This document shows positions 57,551 to 64,000 of a stretch of 64,000 nucleotides of DNA, one piece after another. Numbering within the stretch: position 1 is the first letter of the stretch; each line of letters starts with the position of its first letter. The notes below the pieces were generated by a model that saw only the letters and a list, made by a program, of their open reading frames with translations, had not been told where the DNA came from and made no database searches. The stretch comes from Streptomyces sp. NBC_00249. GTDB lineage: Bacteria; Actinomycetota; Actinomycetes; Streptomycetales; Streptomycetaceae. Where the stretch lies: assembly GCF_026342355.1 (NCBI RefSeq), contig NZ_JAPEMV010000004.1, positions 248,001 through 312,000 of the forward strand, read 5' to 3'. The translations under genes and the position numbers were made by a program.

Positions 57551-59707
57551 TCATCGCCGGTCGCCGACCAGTGCCAACTCCGGACCGGCGACGGGCGTCG
57601 GGGTGCCGGAAGGCCTGCCCGGCCACCACACCCTGCGGCCGAGCAGCACACTGGCGCTGGTCACCAGGTACGTGCGGACGAGGAAGGTGTCCAGGATCAC
57701 CCCGACCGCGACGACCGTGCCCATCTCCACGAACATCACCAGCGGCAGCGAGGCGAGCACCGCGAAGGTCGCCGCCAGGACGATCCCGGCCGAGGCGATC
57801 ACTGCGCCGGTGGTGCGGAGCGCGGTCAGCGCGGCTTGTGCCGGCTCGGCGCCGCCGCGGGTCTCCTCGCGGGTGCGGTGCATCAGGAAGATGCCGTAGT
57901 CGACGCCGAGGGCGACCAGGAAGACGAAGGTCAGCAGCGGCAGCCCCGGGTCGACGCCGCTGAAGCCGAACACCGGGCCGAAGACCAGGCCGCCGATGCC
58001 CAGCGCCGCGCCCCACACCAGCACGACGGCGGCGACCAGGAGCAGCGGGGCGACCAGGCTGCGCAGCAACAGGACGAGGACGAGCAGCACCGCGGCGAGG
58101 ACGAGGGGGATGACGATCAGGCGGTCGTGGGAGTTGGTGGCGGCCAGGTCGAGTTGCCGGGCGCTCGCGCCGCCCACGTGCGCGCCGTCGAGTTCGGCCC
58201 GCAGCCGTCCGATGGCGGCGGTCTCCGCCGCGGACTCCGGGGCGGACTCGGCGGTGACGGCGATCTCGGTCCAGCCGCCGCCGCTGCGGCCCCGTTCGGC
58301 GCTCGCGACGCCTTCGACGGACCTGGCTGCGGCGAGGATCCGGTCGGCGGCCCCGGTGGGCGCCATGACCTCGATGGGCCGGCTGCTGCGGTCCGGGAAG
58401 GCCGTGGCCAGGGTTCCCATGGCGGCGATCGACTCGGGCTTGCTGGTGAAGCTGTCCTCCCGCTTGAGCGCCCCGGGCAGGTTGAGCACGCCGAGCGCCA
58501 GCGCGCCCAGCAGCACGACTCCTGTCACGAGGACGGCGACCGGCCGCCTGCCCGCCGAACTCCCCATCGCGGCGAAGACGTTCGGTCCGCGGCGCCGCTT
58601 GGGTTCGCTGCCGTACGCGGGGATCAGCGGCCAGAACACCCGCCGTCCGAGCAGCACCAGGACCGCCGGCAGCAGCGTCATCATCGCGATCAGCGCGCAC
58701 AGCACGCCCACCGCTGCGACCGGGCCGAGGCCGCGGATGTTGTTGAGGTCGGCGGCGAGCAGACAGGCCAGCCCGGCCACGACGGTCCCGCAGGAGGCCA
58801 GCACGGCCGGCCCGCAACCGCGCAGCGCGGTGCGCATCGCGTCGTACGGATGCGGGGTGCGGCGCAGTTCGTCGCGGTAGCGGGCGACGAGCAGCAGTGC
58901 GTAGTCGGTGCCGGCGCCGAACACCAGGACCGTCATGATCCCGGCGCTCTGGCTGGTCACGGTGATGCCGAAGCCGGAGGCGAGACCGTACACGGCGGCC
59001 CGCGCGCAGACGGCCGCCGCCCCGACCACCAGCAGCGGCACCAGCCAGAGCACCGGGCTGCGGTAGGTGAGGATCAGGAGCAGGGCCACCACCAGCCCGG
59101 TCGCCAGCATCAGCGTCCCGTCGATGGAGCCGAACACCTCCTTGGCATCGGCTTCGACGGCGCCGTCGCCGCCGACCTGCACGGTCAGCCCGTCGGCGCC
59201 GCGCGCGTGGGCCCGTACGTCCTTCACGAAGGCCTTCTTCGCGGTGTCGTCCGTGCCGGGCGCGGCCGTGGACACCGCGTACATGAGGGTGGTGCCGTCC
59301 GCGGACGGAACGCCGGGTCCTCGGAGGGTCGCGCCGAAGTCCCGGGGATCCTTCGACGCGGCCAGCAGGGCGGGGGACTTGGCGGGCCCGGTGTCCGTGG
59401 TGCCCGCCGGGACCGTGACCGCCGCGATCTGCCGTCCGGCGGTGTCCCGGTCGGCGGCGGTCAGCCCGCCGTCGCGGTGGTAGACGAGCAGCACGCTGGT
59501 CACCTCACCGCCGGGCAGCTGCTCCTGGAGCCCGGCCACCTGCGTCGAGCCGGCGCCCGACGGCAGGTAGTCGGCCGTCCGGTCCCGCTGTACGTCCGCG
59601 AGCCCGCCCGCGAACGACCCGGCGACGGCGATCACGATCGCCCACAGTGCCAGTACGCCCCACGGAACCACCTTGCGGTGTCTGCCTGTTCGCGCTGTCT
59701 GCCCCAT
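57551..59707 (-). CDS. MMPL-family RND transporter
   Basis: This 718-aa protein starts at ATG 59707 after GGAGGGG. It shows two halves, each with a large extracytoplasmic loop followed by a block of five helices. Typical MMPL blocks are seen: LVVALLLILTYRSPVLWLVP, TVLVFGAGTDYALLLVARYR, TFVFLVALGVDYGIFLMHRT. The proton-relay Asp-Tyr pairs GTDYAL and GVDYGI are present. Such pumps export lipids or drugs. Its operon with kinase and regulator suggests that it is induced by, or reports on, envelope stress. Confidence 0.94.
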   Translation of the reverse strand: MGQTARTGRHRKVVPWGVLALWAIVIAVAGSFAGGLADVQRDRTADYLPSGAGSTQVAGLQEQLPGGEVTSVLLVYHRDGGLTAADRDTAGRQIAAVTVPAGTTDTGPAKSPALLAASKDPRDFGATLRGPGVPSADGTTLMYAVSTAAPGTDDTAKKAFVKDVRAHARGADGLTVQVGGDGAVEADAKEVFGSIDGTLMLATGLVVALLLILTYRSPVLWLVPLLVVGAAAVCARAAVYGLASGFGITVTSQSAGIMTVLVFGAGTDYALLLVARYRDELRRTPHPYDAMRTALRGCGPAVLASCGTVVAGLACLLAADLNNIRGLGPVAAVGVLCALIAMMTLLPAVLVLLGRRVFWPLIPAYGSEPKRRRGPNVFAAMGSSAGRRPVAVLVTGVVLLGALALGVLNLPGALKREDSFTSKPESIAAMGTLATAFPDRSSRPIEVMAPTGAADRILAAARSVEGVASAERGRSGGGWTEIAVTAESAPESAAETAAIGRLRAELDGAHVGGASARQLDLAATNSHDRLIVIPLVLAAVLLVLVLLLRSLVAPLLLVAAVVLVWGAALGIGGLVFGPVFGFSGVDPGLPLLTFVFLVALGVDYGIFLMHRTREETRGGAEPAQAALTALRTTGAVIASAGIVLAATFAVLASLPLVMFVEMGTVVAVGVILDTFLVRTYLVTSASVLLGRRVWWPGRPSGTPTPVAGPELALVGDRR

Positions 59708-59820
59708 CTCGGGCCCCTCCGCATGGACTCGGCCCGGTGGCCCTGATGGCCTGCCCGGTCGCATCCAGCGTCCCGTCTCCTACGCACCGTTCCCTCGGGC
59801 CGGCGCAGGAGATCGCCCCT

Positions 59821-59863
59821 ACTCCCCCGGGAGTCCCGGACCTGCCCGTACTCCCCCGGGAGT
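59821..59863. promoter_or_regulatory. Two palindromic operator-like boxes before the MMPL operon
   Basis: ACTCCCCCGGGAGT occurs at 59821-59834 and again at 59850-59863, 29 bp apart (near three helical turns). Each is an inverted repeat (ACTCCC/GGGAGT with a 2-bp centre). The site is 114-156 bp upstream of the MMPL start, with no other gene in the gap, and fits binding of two response-regulator dimers. Confidence 0.65.
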
Positions 59864-59881
59864 AACGCGGCGGGCCGGCGG

Positions 59882-61258
59882 TCAGCAGCCGCCCGACGGA
59901 GCGGGAGCACCGACGCCGATCCGCAGGGTGGCCGGTGCGGGGGTGGCGCAGCAGCCACCGGCCCCCTCCTCGGCGGCCTCGGGCTGGTCGAAGAGGCCGG
60001 CGCCGCCGCAGACGCCGGTTTCGGGGAGGACGAGTTCGACGCGTCCGGCGGCTTCGTGGTCGCCTGCCAGGGCGGCGGCGACGGAGCGGACCTGCTCGTA
60101 GCCGGTGAGGGCGAGGAAGGTGGGGGCGCGGCCGTAGGACTTCATGCCGACGAGGTAGACGTCCTGTTCGGGGTGGGAGAGTTCCTTCACGCCGTGGGGA
60201 TAGACGGTGCCGCAGGAGTGGACGTTCGGGTCGATGAGCGGGGCGAGGGCGGCCGGGGCCTGGAGGCGCTCGTCGAGCGCGAGGCGCAGCTCGGAGACGA
60301 AGGAGAGGTCCGGGCGGAAGCCGGTGAGGACGATGACCTCGTCGACCGGGTCGAGGCGGCGGCCGTCGTCCGCGACGAGGACCAGGCGGTCGCCGTCACG
60401 TTCGACGGCGGTGGTGCGGAAGCCGGTGGCGGCGGTGGCGCGGCCGGCCTCGACGGCGGCCTTGGCGCGCAGGCCCAGGGCGCCGCGGGCGGGGAGCTGG
60501 TCGGCGGCGCCGCCGCCGAAGGTGTCGCCGCCGATCCCGCGCCGCAGGATCCACACGGCGTGGGTGGCGGGGGCCTCCTCGGCGAGGTCGGCGAGGAGGG
60601 CCAGGGCCGTGAAGGCGGAGGCTCCGGCGCCGACGACGGCGGTGCGCCTGCCCGCGTACCGGGCCCGTACGGCCGGGTCGGTGAGGTCGGGGACGCGGTA
60701 GGAGATCCGGTCCGCGGCGGTGCGCTCGCCGAGGGCGGGGAGGCCGTCGCCGCCGAGGGGGTTCGGTGTGGTCCAGGTGCCGGAGGCGTCGATCACGGCG
60801 CGGGCCGGGATCCGCTCCTCGCGTCCGTCCGTGCACAGGATGTGGACGGTGAAGGGCTGGGCCTCGCGGTCGGCGTCGACGACCCGGTCACGGCCGGTCC
60901 GGGAGACGCCGGTGACGCGGGCCCCGTAGCGGACGCGGTCGCCGAGGGCGTCGGCGAGCGGCTGGAGGTAGCGGTCGGCCCAGTCGCCGCCGGTGGGGTA
61001 GGTCGTGCCGTCGGGGCGGGCCCAGCCGGTGGGGGCGAGGAGCTTCTCGGCGGCGGGGTCCACGACCTCCGACCAGGTCGAGAAGAGCCGTACGTGGGAC
61101 CACTCGCGCACCGCCGTCGCGGCGGCCGGTCCGGCTTCCAGGACGAGGGGCTCGATGTCCCGGCCGAGGAGCTGGGCGGCTGCCGCGAGGCCGATGGGGC
61201 CGGCGCCGATGACGACGACGGGCAGGGCGGCTCTGGTGGATGCGTGGGACGGGTTCAC
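59882..61258 (-). CDS. FAD/NAD(P)-binding monooxygenase-like protein of an arsenic-type cluster, Cys-rich tail
   Basis: This 458-aa protein starts at GTG 61258 after AGGGGAG. Two dinucleotide motifs are visible: VVVIGAGPIGLAAAAQLLGR (FAD) and RTAVVGAGASAFTALALLAD (NADPH). Between them is HVRLFSTWSEVVDPAAEKLL, typical of ArsO-like flavin monooxygenases. The C-terminus has an unusual Cys-rich tail (ETGVCGGAGLFDQPEAAEEG, then GGCC and a final Cys), a possible metalloid-binding site. It is divergent from an arsR gene with shared operators. The substrate is unproven. Confidence 0.85.
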   Translation of the reverse strand: MNPSHASTRAALPVVVIGAGPIGLAAAAQLLGRDIEPLVLEAGPAAATAVREWSHVRLFSTWSEVVDPAAEKLLAPTGWARPDGTTYPTGGDWADRYLQPLADALGDRVRYGARVTGVSRTGRDRVVDADREAQPFTVHILCTDGREERIPARAVIDASGTWTTPNPLGGDGLPALGERTAADRISYRVPDLTDPAVRARYAGRRTAVVGAGASAFTALALLADLAEEAPATHAVWILRRGIGGDTFGGGAADQLPARGALGLRAKAAVEAGRATAATGFRTTAVERDGDRLVLVADDGRRLDPVDEVIVLTGFRPDLSFVSELRLALDERLQAPAALAPLIDPNVHSCGTVYPHGVKELSHPEQDVYLVGMKSYGRAPTFLALTGYEQVRSVAAALAGDHEAAGRVELVLPETGVCGGAGLFDQPEAAEEGAGGCCATPAPATLRIGVGAPAPSGGC

Positions 61259-61275
61259 GACGGACTCCCCTGTTG

Positions 61276-61353
61276 ATTCGACAGATGTCGATGTCCTGGT
61301 GGCTTCAGAATCCTCCTCGTATCGACGTTCGTCAACATAGACATCTGTCGAAT
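61276..61353. promoter_or_regulatory. Pair of ArsR-type operators
   Basis: TCGACAGATGTCGA (61278-61291) is a palindrome with a GA centre. GACATCTGTCGA at 61340-61351 is its copy in inverted orientation, extended by AAT to match ATTCGACAGATGTC at 61276. One box lies at each divergent start (monooxygenase and arsR), which fits common repression by the ArsR protein. Confidence 0.75.
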
Positions 61354-61373
61354 TACCGGGGATGATGGACGGC

Positions 61374-61745
61374 ATGTCGACCACGAAGGCGTTGCCCCTG
61401 CTGGAGCCGGACGCCGTCGCGCCCTGCTGCCCGCCGCTGTCGGAGCGCCCGCTGACGGCCGGGGAGGCCGAGCGGACGGCCGTCATGTTCAAGGCACTGG
61501 GCGATCCGGTGCGCCTGCGGCTCTTCTCCCTGGTGGCCTCGCACGAGGGCGGGGAAGCCTGCGTGTGCGACATCTCGGACGTGGGCGTCTCGCAGCCGAC
61601 CGTCTCGCACCACCTGAAGAAGCTGAAGGACGCCGGCCTGCTCTCCTCCGAGCGGCGCGGGACCTGGGTGTACTACCGGGTGGAGCCCGCCGTGCTCGCC
61701 GCCATGGGCGCCCTCCTGACCCGGGCCGGCTCGGCCGGGGCCTGA
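61374..61745 (+). CDS. ArsR-family metalloregulator
   Basis: This 123-aa protein starts at ATG 61374 (ATG 61362 and 61365 are alternatives). The ArsR fold is clear (FKALGDPVRLRLFSLVASHE, VSQPTVSHHLKKLKDAGLLS, SERRGTWVYYRVEP). The metal-sensing motif ACVCDISD is of the classic ELCVCDL type, and a further Cys pair lies near the N-terminus (VAPCCPP). It should derepress the divergent monooxygenase gene on binding As(III)/Sb(III). Confidence 0.92.
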   Translation: MSTTKALPLLEPDAVAPCCPPLSERPLTAGEAERTAVMFKALGDPVRLRLFSLVASHEGGEACVCDISDVGVSQPTVSHHLKKLKDAGLLSSERRGTWVYYRVEPAVLAAMGALLTRAGSAGA

Positions 61746-61785
61746 GCCCCCGCGGTGAGCCTCCACGGCGGGCCGCCCGGGCGGC

Positions 61786-62535
61786 TCAGGCGGACGCGGG
61801 TGCCTCGGTGCGCGTGAAGACGACCGCCACCAGGGCCAGGCCCACGACCGCGCCGAGGGCCTGCACGGCGACGAAGCCCGGCACCGAGCCGGGCGCTATG
61901 CCGGCGAAGGTGTCGGTGAAGGCACGGCCGATCGTCACGGCCGGGTTGGCGAACGAGGTGGACGAGGTGAACCAGTAGGCGGCGCCGATGTACGAGGCGA
62001 CCGCGACGGGCGCGAACCGGAGCCGGTCGGTGCGGGCCAGGCCGAAGATCAGCAGGACCAGTCCGGCGGTCGCGACCACCTCGCCGAGCAGCAGGTTCCC
62101 CGCCGAGCGGTCGTGCGTGGACCACTTGACCAGCGGTTCGCCGAACATCGCGTCGGCCAGGACCGCGCCCCCGATCGCCCCGGCCGTCTGCGCGGACACG
62201 TACGCCGCCACGTCACGCGCCGTGGGCCCGGACCCGGACCGGCGGGAGGTCCACCACTCGGCCGCCGTCACCACGGGGTTGAAGTGCGCTCCCGAGACGG
62301 GGCCGAGGAGCACGATCAGCACGCCGAGACCGAGGACGGTGGCGGTGGAGTTGGCCAGCAGCTGGAGCGCCACGTCCTGGGTGAGGGCGGTGGCCTGGAT
62401 GCCGGAGCCGACCACGACCGCCACCAGTGCGGCCGTGCCCACGCATTCGGCCGCGGCGCGGGCCGCCAGCGGTGAGCGGGCGGGGACGGGGACGGGGGTG
62501 GGGACGGCGGTGGCCGCGGGGACGGTCGGGGACAC
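61786..62535 (-). CDS. MIP-family aquaporin/aquaglyceroporin-like channel
   Basis: This 249-aa protein starts at GTG 62535 after AGGAG. Six hydrophobic helices and two half-helices with the channel signature are present: GAHFNPVVTAAEWW and SFANPAVTIGRAFT. Aquaporins in ars clusters (AqpS-like) allow downhill exit of arsenite. It lies 35 bp downstream of the second arsR gene in the same direction, so the two probably form one transcript. Other actinomycete MIP proteins beside arsC have the same arrangement. Confidence 0.88.
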   Translation of the reverse strand: MSPTVPAATAVPTPVPVPARSPLAARAAAECVGTAALVAVVVGSGIQATALTQDVALQLLANSTATVLGLGVLIVLLGPVSGAHFNPVVTAAEWWTSRRSGSGPTARDVAAYVSAQTAGAIGGAVLADAMFGEPLVKWSTHDRSAGNLLLGEVVATAGLVLLIFGLARTDRLRFAPVAVASYIGAAYWFTSSTSFANPAVTIGRAFTDTFAGIAPGSVPGFVAVQALGAVVGLALVAVVFTRTEAPASA

Positions 62536-62570
62536 GGAGGAGCTCCTGGAGGAGAGGGGCGGCGCGGGGG

Positions 62571-62882
62571 TCAGCAGGAACGCCTGCGGCCCGTCTCGGA
62601 GGTCTCGCGGGCGGCCTCGGCCAGGTCGGCGAACCGGCCGGCGAGGGATGCCATGACCTCCGGGCGCAGGCGGTAGTACGTGAACCGGCCGCACGGCTCG
62701 GTGTCCACGATCCCGGCCTCCCGCAGCACCTTGAGGTGGTTGGAGAGGTTGGTCTGCCGGGCCCCCGTCTCCGCCACGAGATGGGTGGTGCAGAGCGTCT
62801 CGTGGGCGAGCAGGTTCACGATCCGGAGCCTGAGCGGGTCCGACAGCACGTGGATCAGATCAGTGCCGGCTGACGTCATCAT
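62571..62882 (-). CDS. ArsR-family metalloregulator, CmtR-like
   Basis: This 103-aa protein starts at ATG 62882 or the next codon, ATG 62879. Fold: LIHVLSDPLRLRIVNLLAHE, ARQTNLSNHLKVLREAGIVD, EPCGRFTYYRLRPEVM. The sensing residues differ from the first ArsR: ETLCTTHLV, a Cys in EPCGRF and a C-terminal Cys resemble the CmtR/SmtB-like distribution. It probably controls itself, the aquaporin gene and the divergent arsC. Confidence 0.9.
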   Translation of the reverse strand: MMTSAGTDLIHVLSDPLRLRIVNLLAHETLCTTHLVAETGARQTNLSNHLKVLREAGIVDTEPCGRFTYYRLRPEVMASLAGRFADLAEAARETSETGRRRSC

Positions 62883-62920
62883 GGGCTGATACTTTCACAT
62901 CAGCGGAGGCTGATACGACA
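62883..62920. promoter_or_regulatory. Operator-like repeats between the second arsR and arsC
   Basis: GGCTGATAC occurs at 62885 and 62912 as direct repeats, with CATCAGC in between forming an inverted partner. Their position in the divergent promoter region fits an ArsR operator. Confidence 0.45.
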
Positions 62921-62985
62921 GTCCAGCCGACGCCGCATCGCCCCGCTCCGCCCCGCCCCGCCCCTGCCGCGAGAAGAGACCCGCC

Positions 62986-63399
62986 GTGACCGACAAGCCG
63001 TCCGTCCTGTTCGTCTGCGTCCACAACGCCGGCCGCTCGCAGATGGCCGCCGCCTGGCTGACCCACCTCGCCGGCGACCGCGTCGAGGTCCGCTCCGCCG
63101 GCTCGGCCCCGGCCGGGTCGGTGAACCCGGCCGCGGTCGAGGCCATGCGCGAGGTCGGCATCGACATGTCCGCCGCGACCCCCCGCATCCTCACCGTCGA
63201 CGCGGTGCGGGCCTCCGACGTGTGCATCACCATGGGCTGCGGCGACGCCTGCCCGGTCTTCCCGGGCAAGCGCTACCTCGACTGGAAGCTCGAGGACCCG
63301 GCCGGGCAGGGCGTCGAGGCCGTCCGCCCCATCCGTGACGAGATCAAGCGGCTCGTCGAGGGCTTGATCGCGGACATCGCGCCCGCGCCCTCCGCATAG
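62986..63399 (+). CDS. arsC: Arsenate reductase, low-molecular-weight phosphatase type
   Basis: This 137-aa protein starts at GTG 62986. The P-loop VCVHNAGRSQMA (CX5R with nucleophile Cys near residue 11) is typical of thiol- or mycothiol-linked ArsC. A second pair of Cys lies in TMGCGDACPVFPGKRY, and DWKLEDPAGQGVEAVRPIRD is conserved in the family. It reduces arsenate to arsenite. No ArsB or Acr3 efflux pump is visible, so exit through the aquaporin is likely. Confidence 0.93.
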   Translation: MTDKPSVLFVCVHNAGRSQMAAAWLTHLAGDRVEVRSAGSAPAGSVNPAAVEAMREVGIDMSAATPRILTVDAVRASDVCITMGCGDACPVFPGKRYLDWKLEDPAGQGVEAVRPIRDEIKRLVEGLIADIAPAPSA

Positions 63400-63416
63400 G
63401 GCACACAACCGATCGT

Positions 63417-63470
63417 CCGGGCCGGGAGCGCCCGTGAGCCGGCCTGGCCCTCCTGGCCCTCCCGGCCCGG
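63417..63470. terminator. Possible bidirectional terminator after arsC
   Basis: CCGGGCCGGGAG and CTCCCGGCCCGG pair over 12 bp with a 30-nt loop, between convergent stops. The long loop makes this less certain. Confidence 0.4.
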
Positions 63471-63474
63471 TCCG

Positions 63475-64000
63475 TCAGGGCTTGATGTTCTGGTTCAGGT
63501 GGAACAGGTTGCCCGGGTCGTACGCGCGCTTGATCTCGACGAGGCGGTCGTAGTTGGTCTTGTAGTTGGCCCTGATCCGGCTCTGGTCGTCGTCGGCCAT
63601 GAAGTTGATGTACCCGCCCTCCTCCGAGTGCGGGGCGGTCGCCGCGTAGTAGTCGCGGACCCATGCGGTGTTGGCCTCGTTGGCGGCGGGGTCGGGCCAC
63701 ATTCCGGCGATGACGGTGGCGAACGAGGCGTCCCGGTAGGCGAAGGCCGTGGCGTCCGGTGCGACCCGGTGGCAGGCGCCGTTGATGGGGTAGATGTGCA
63801 TCGTCGAGTTCACGGCCGGCAGCCGCGGCCCGTACTCCCGGTGCGCCGCGATCGCCGCGTCACTGAGCTCGGTCACGAAGTTGGCCTTCCAGTAGTGCTG
63901 GAGACCGGGCGGTACGAGTGCGTCGAAGGCGCTGTTCAGCGCGGGATAGGGCATGGGCCCGACGTGTTCGGCCACGACGGGCGCGAAGTCGCGGAACGCC
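63475..64000 (-). CDS. FAD-binding oxidoreductase, berberine-bridge type (C-terminal part, 5' end outside window)
   Basis: The frame is open from the right window edge to a stop at 63475. PHSEEGGYINFMADDDQSRI, then YDRLVEIKRAYDPGNLFHLN and QNIKP, form the BBE domain that closes FAD-linked oxidases of the berberine-bridge/VAO family. The FAD domain, with its His and Cys attachment sites, lies beyond position 64000. Substrates range from sugars to alkaloid-like natural products and cannot be inferred here. Confidence 0.88.
   Translation of the reverse strand, partial: AFRDFAPVVAEHVGPMPYPALNSAFDALVPPGLQHYWKANFVTELSDAAIAAHREYGPRLPAVNSTMHIYPINGACHRVAPDATAFAYRDASFATVIAGMWPDPAANEANTAWVRDYYAATAPHSEEGGYINFMADDDQSRIRANYKTNYDRLVEIKRAYDPGNLFHLNQNIKP

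Overview
The window is chromosomal DNA from a Streptomyces or very close relative. GC content is very high with strong third-position GC bias, and GTG starts are frequent. The gene set is typical of the genus: SARP/AfsR regulators, a gamma-butyrolactone-receptor-like TetR protein, DUF5994 and DUF5753 proteins, a CYP158-like P450 and an hspR-type dnaK operon. A parS centromere site (4092-4125) and the fbaA-pyrE-...-clpB-...-hspR-dnaJ-grpE-dnaK order place it in the conserved core arm near oriC. That placement rests on recalled Streptomyces gene order, not on a search.

Layout. 1-29.6 kb is mostly conserved core. It opens with a GAF/PucR-like regulator (cut by the window edge), a SARP regulator and a butyrolactone-receptor homologue with an ARE-like operator. 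Next come fbaA, parS, pyrE, an epimerase, an SRPBCC protein, a membrane spermidine-synthase-like protein, DUF2617, an aminotransferase, a PIG-V-like mannosyltransferase, YbjN and clpB. The heat-shock operon dnaK-grpE-dnaJ-hspR follows. A small module interrupts this core (15.8-17.5 kb): a secreted peptide with two DLGWNTAP repeats, a translationally coupled Rieske-like mini-protein and a divergent regulator. HAIR sites (HspR operators) precede both clpB and dnaK. A sugar transferase, a large membrane Fe-S oxidoreductase with a low-complexity tail, a secreted protein, a Yip1 protein, a phosphoribosyltransferase and dcd complete the block.

29.8-49.6 kb is an accessory region that starts in a tRNA-Gly(CCC) gene. 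The 42-bp 3' part of that tRNA recurs at 36480 and 49491, each time followed by the tRNA-type terminator. This is the signature of elements accumulated at a tRNA attachment site, although no integrase remains. The region holds a lipoprotein, an XRE-TM protein, MFS and IS630 relics, a long GCAGT-rich non-coding stretch ahead of a MerR gene, and a PIN toxin-antitoxin pair. It also holds the 3' remains of an rppA-momA-CYP158 pigment operon, a MmyB-type regulator/SDR pair, a B-lectin, two divergent AfsR-like regulators, and a ricin-CAP and a CHAP cell-wall protein without signal peptides.

49.8-64 kb begins with a surface protein that joins an ice-binding-like domain to about 80 Gly-X-Y collagen triplets and a His/Asp-rich stalk. 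Then come DUF5753 and DUF5994 genes, an MMPL-histidine kinase-response regulator operon with paired palindromic operators, and an arsenic-type cluster (flavin monooxygenase, two ArsR proteins, an aquaporin, arsenate reductase). The window ends in the 3' part of a berberine-bridge-type FAD oxidoreductase gene.
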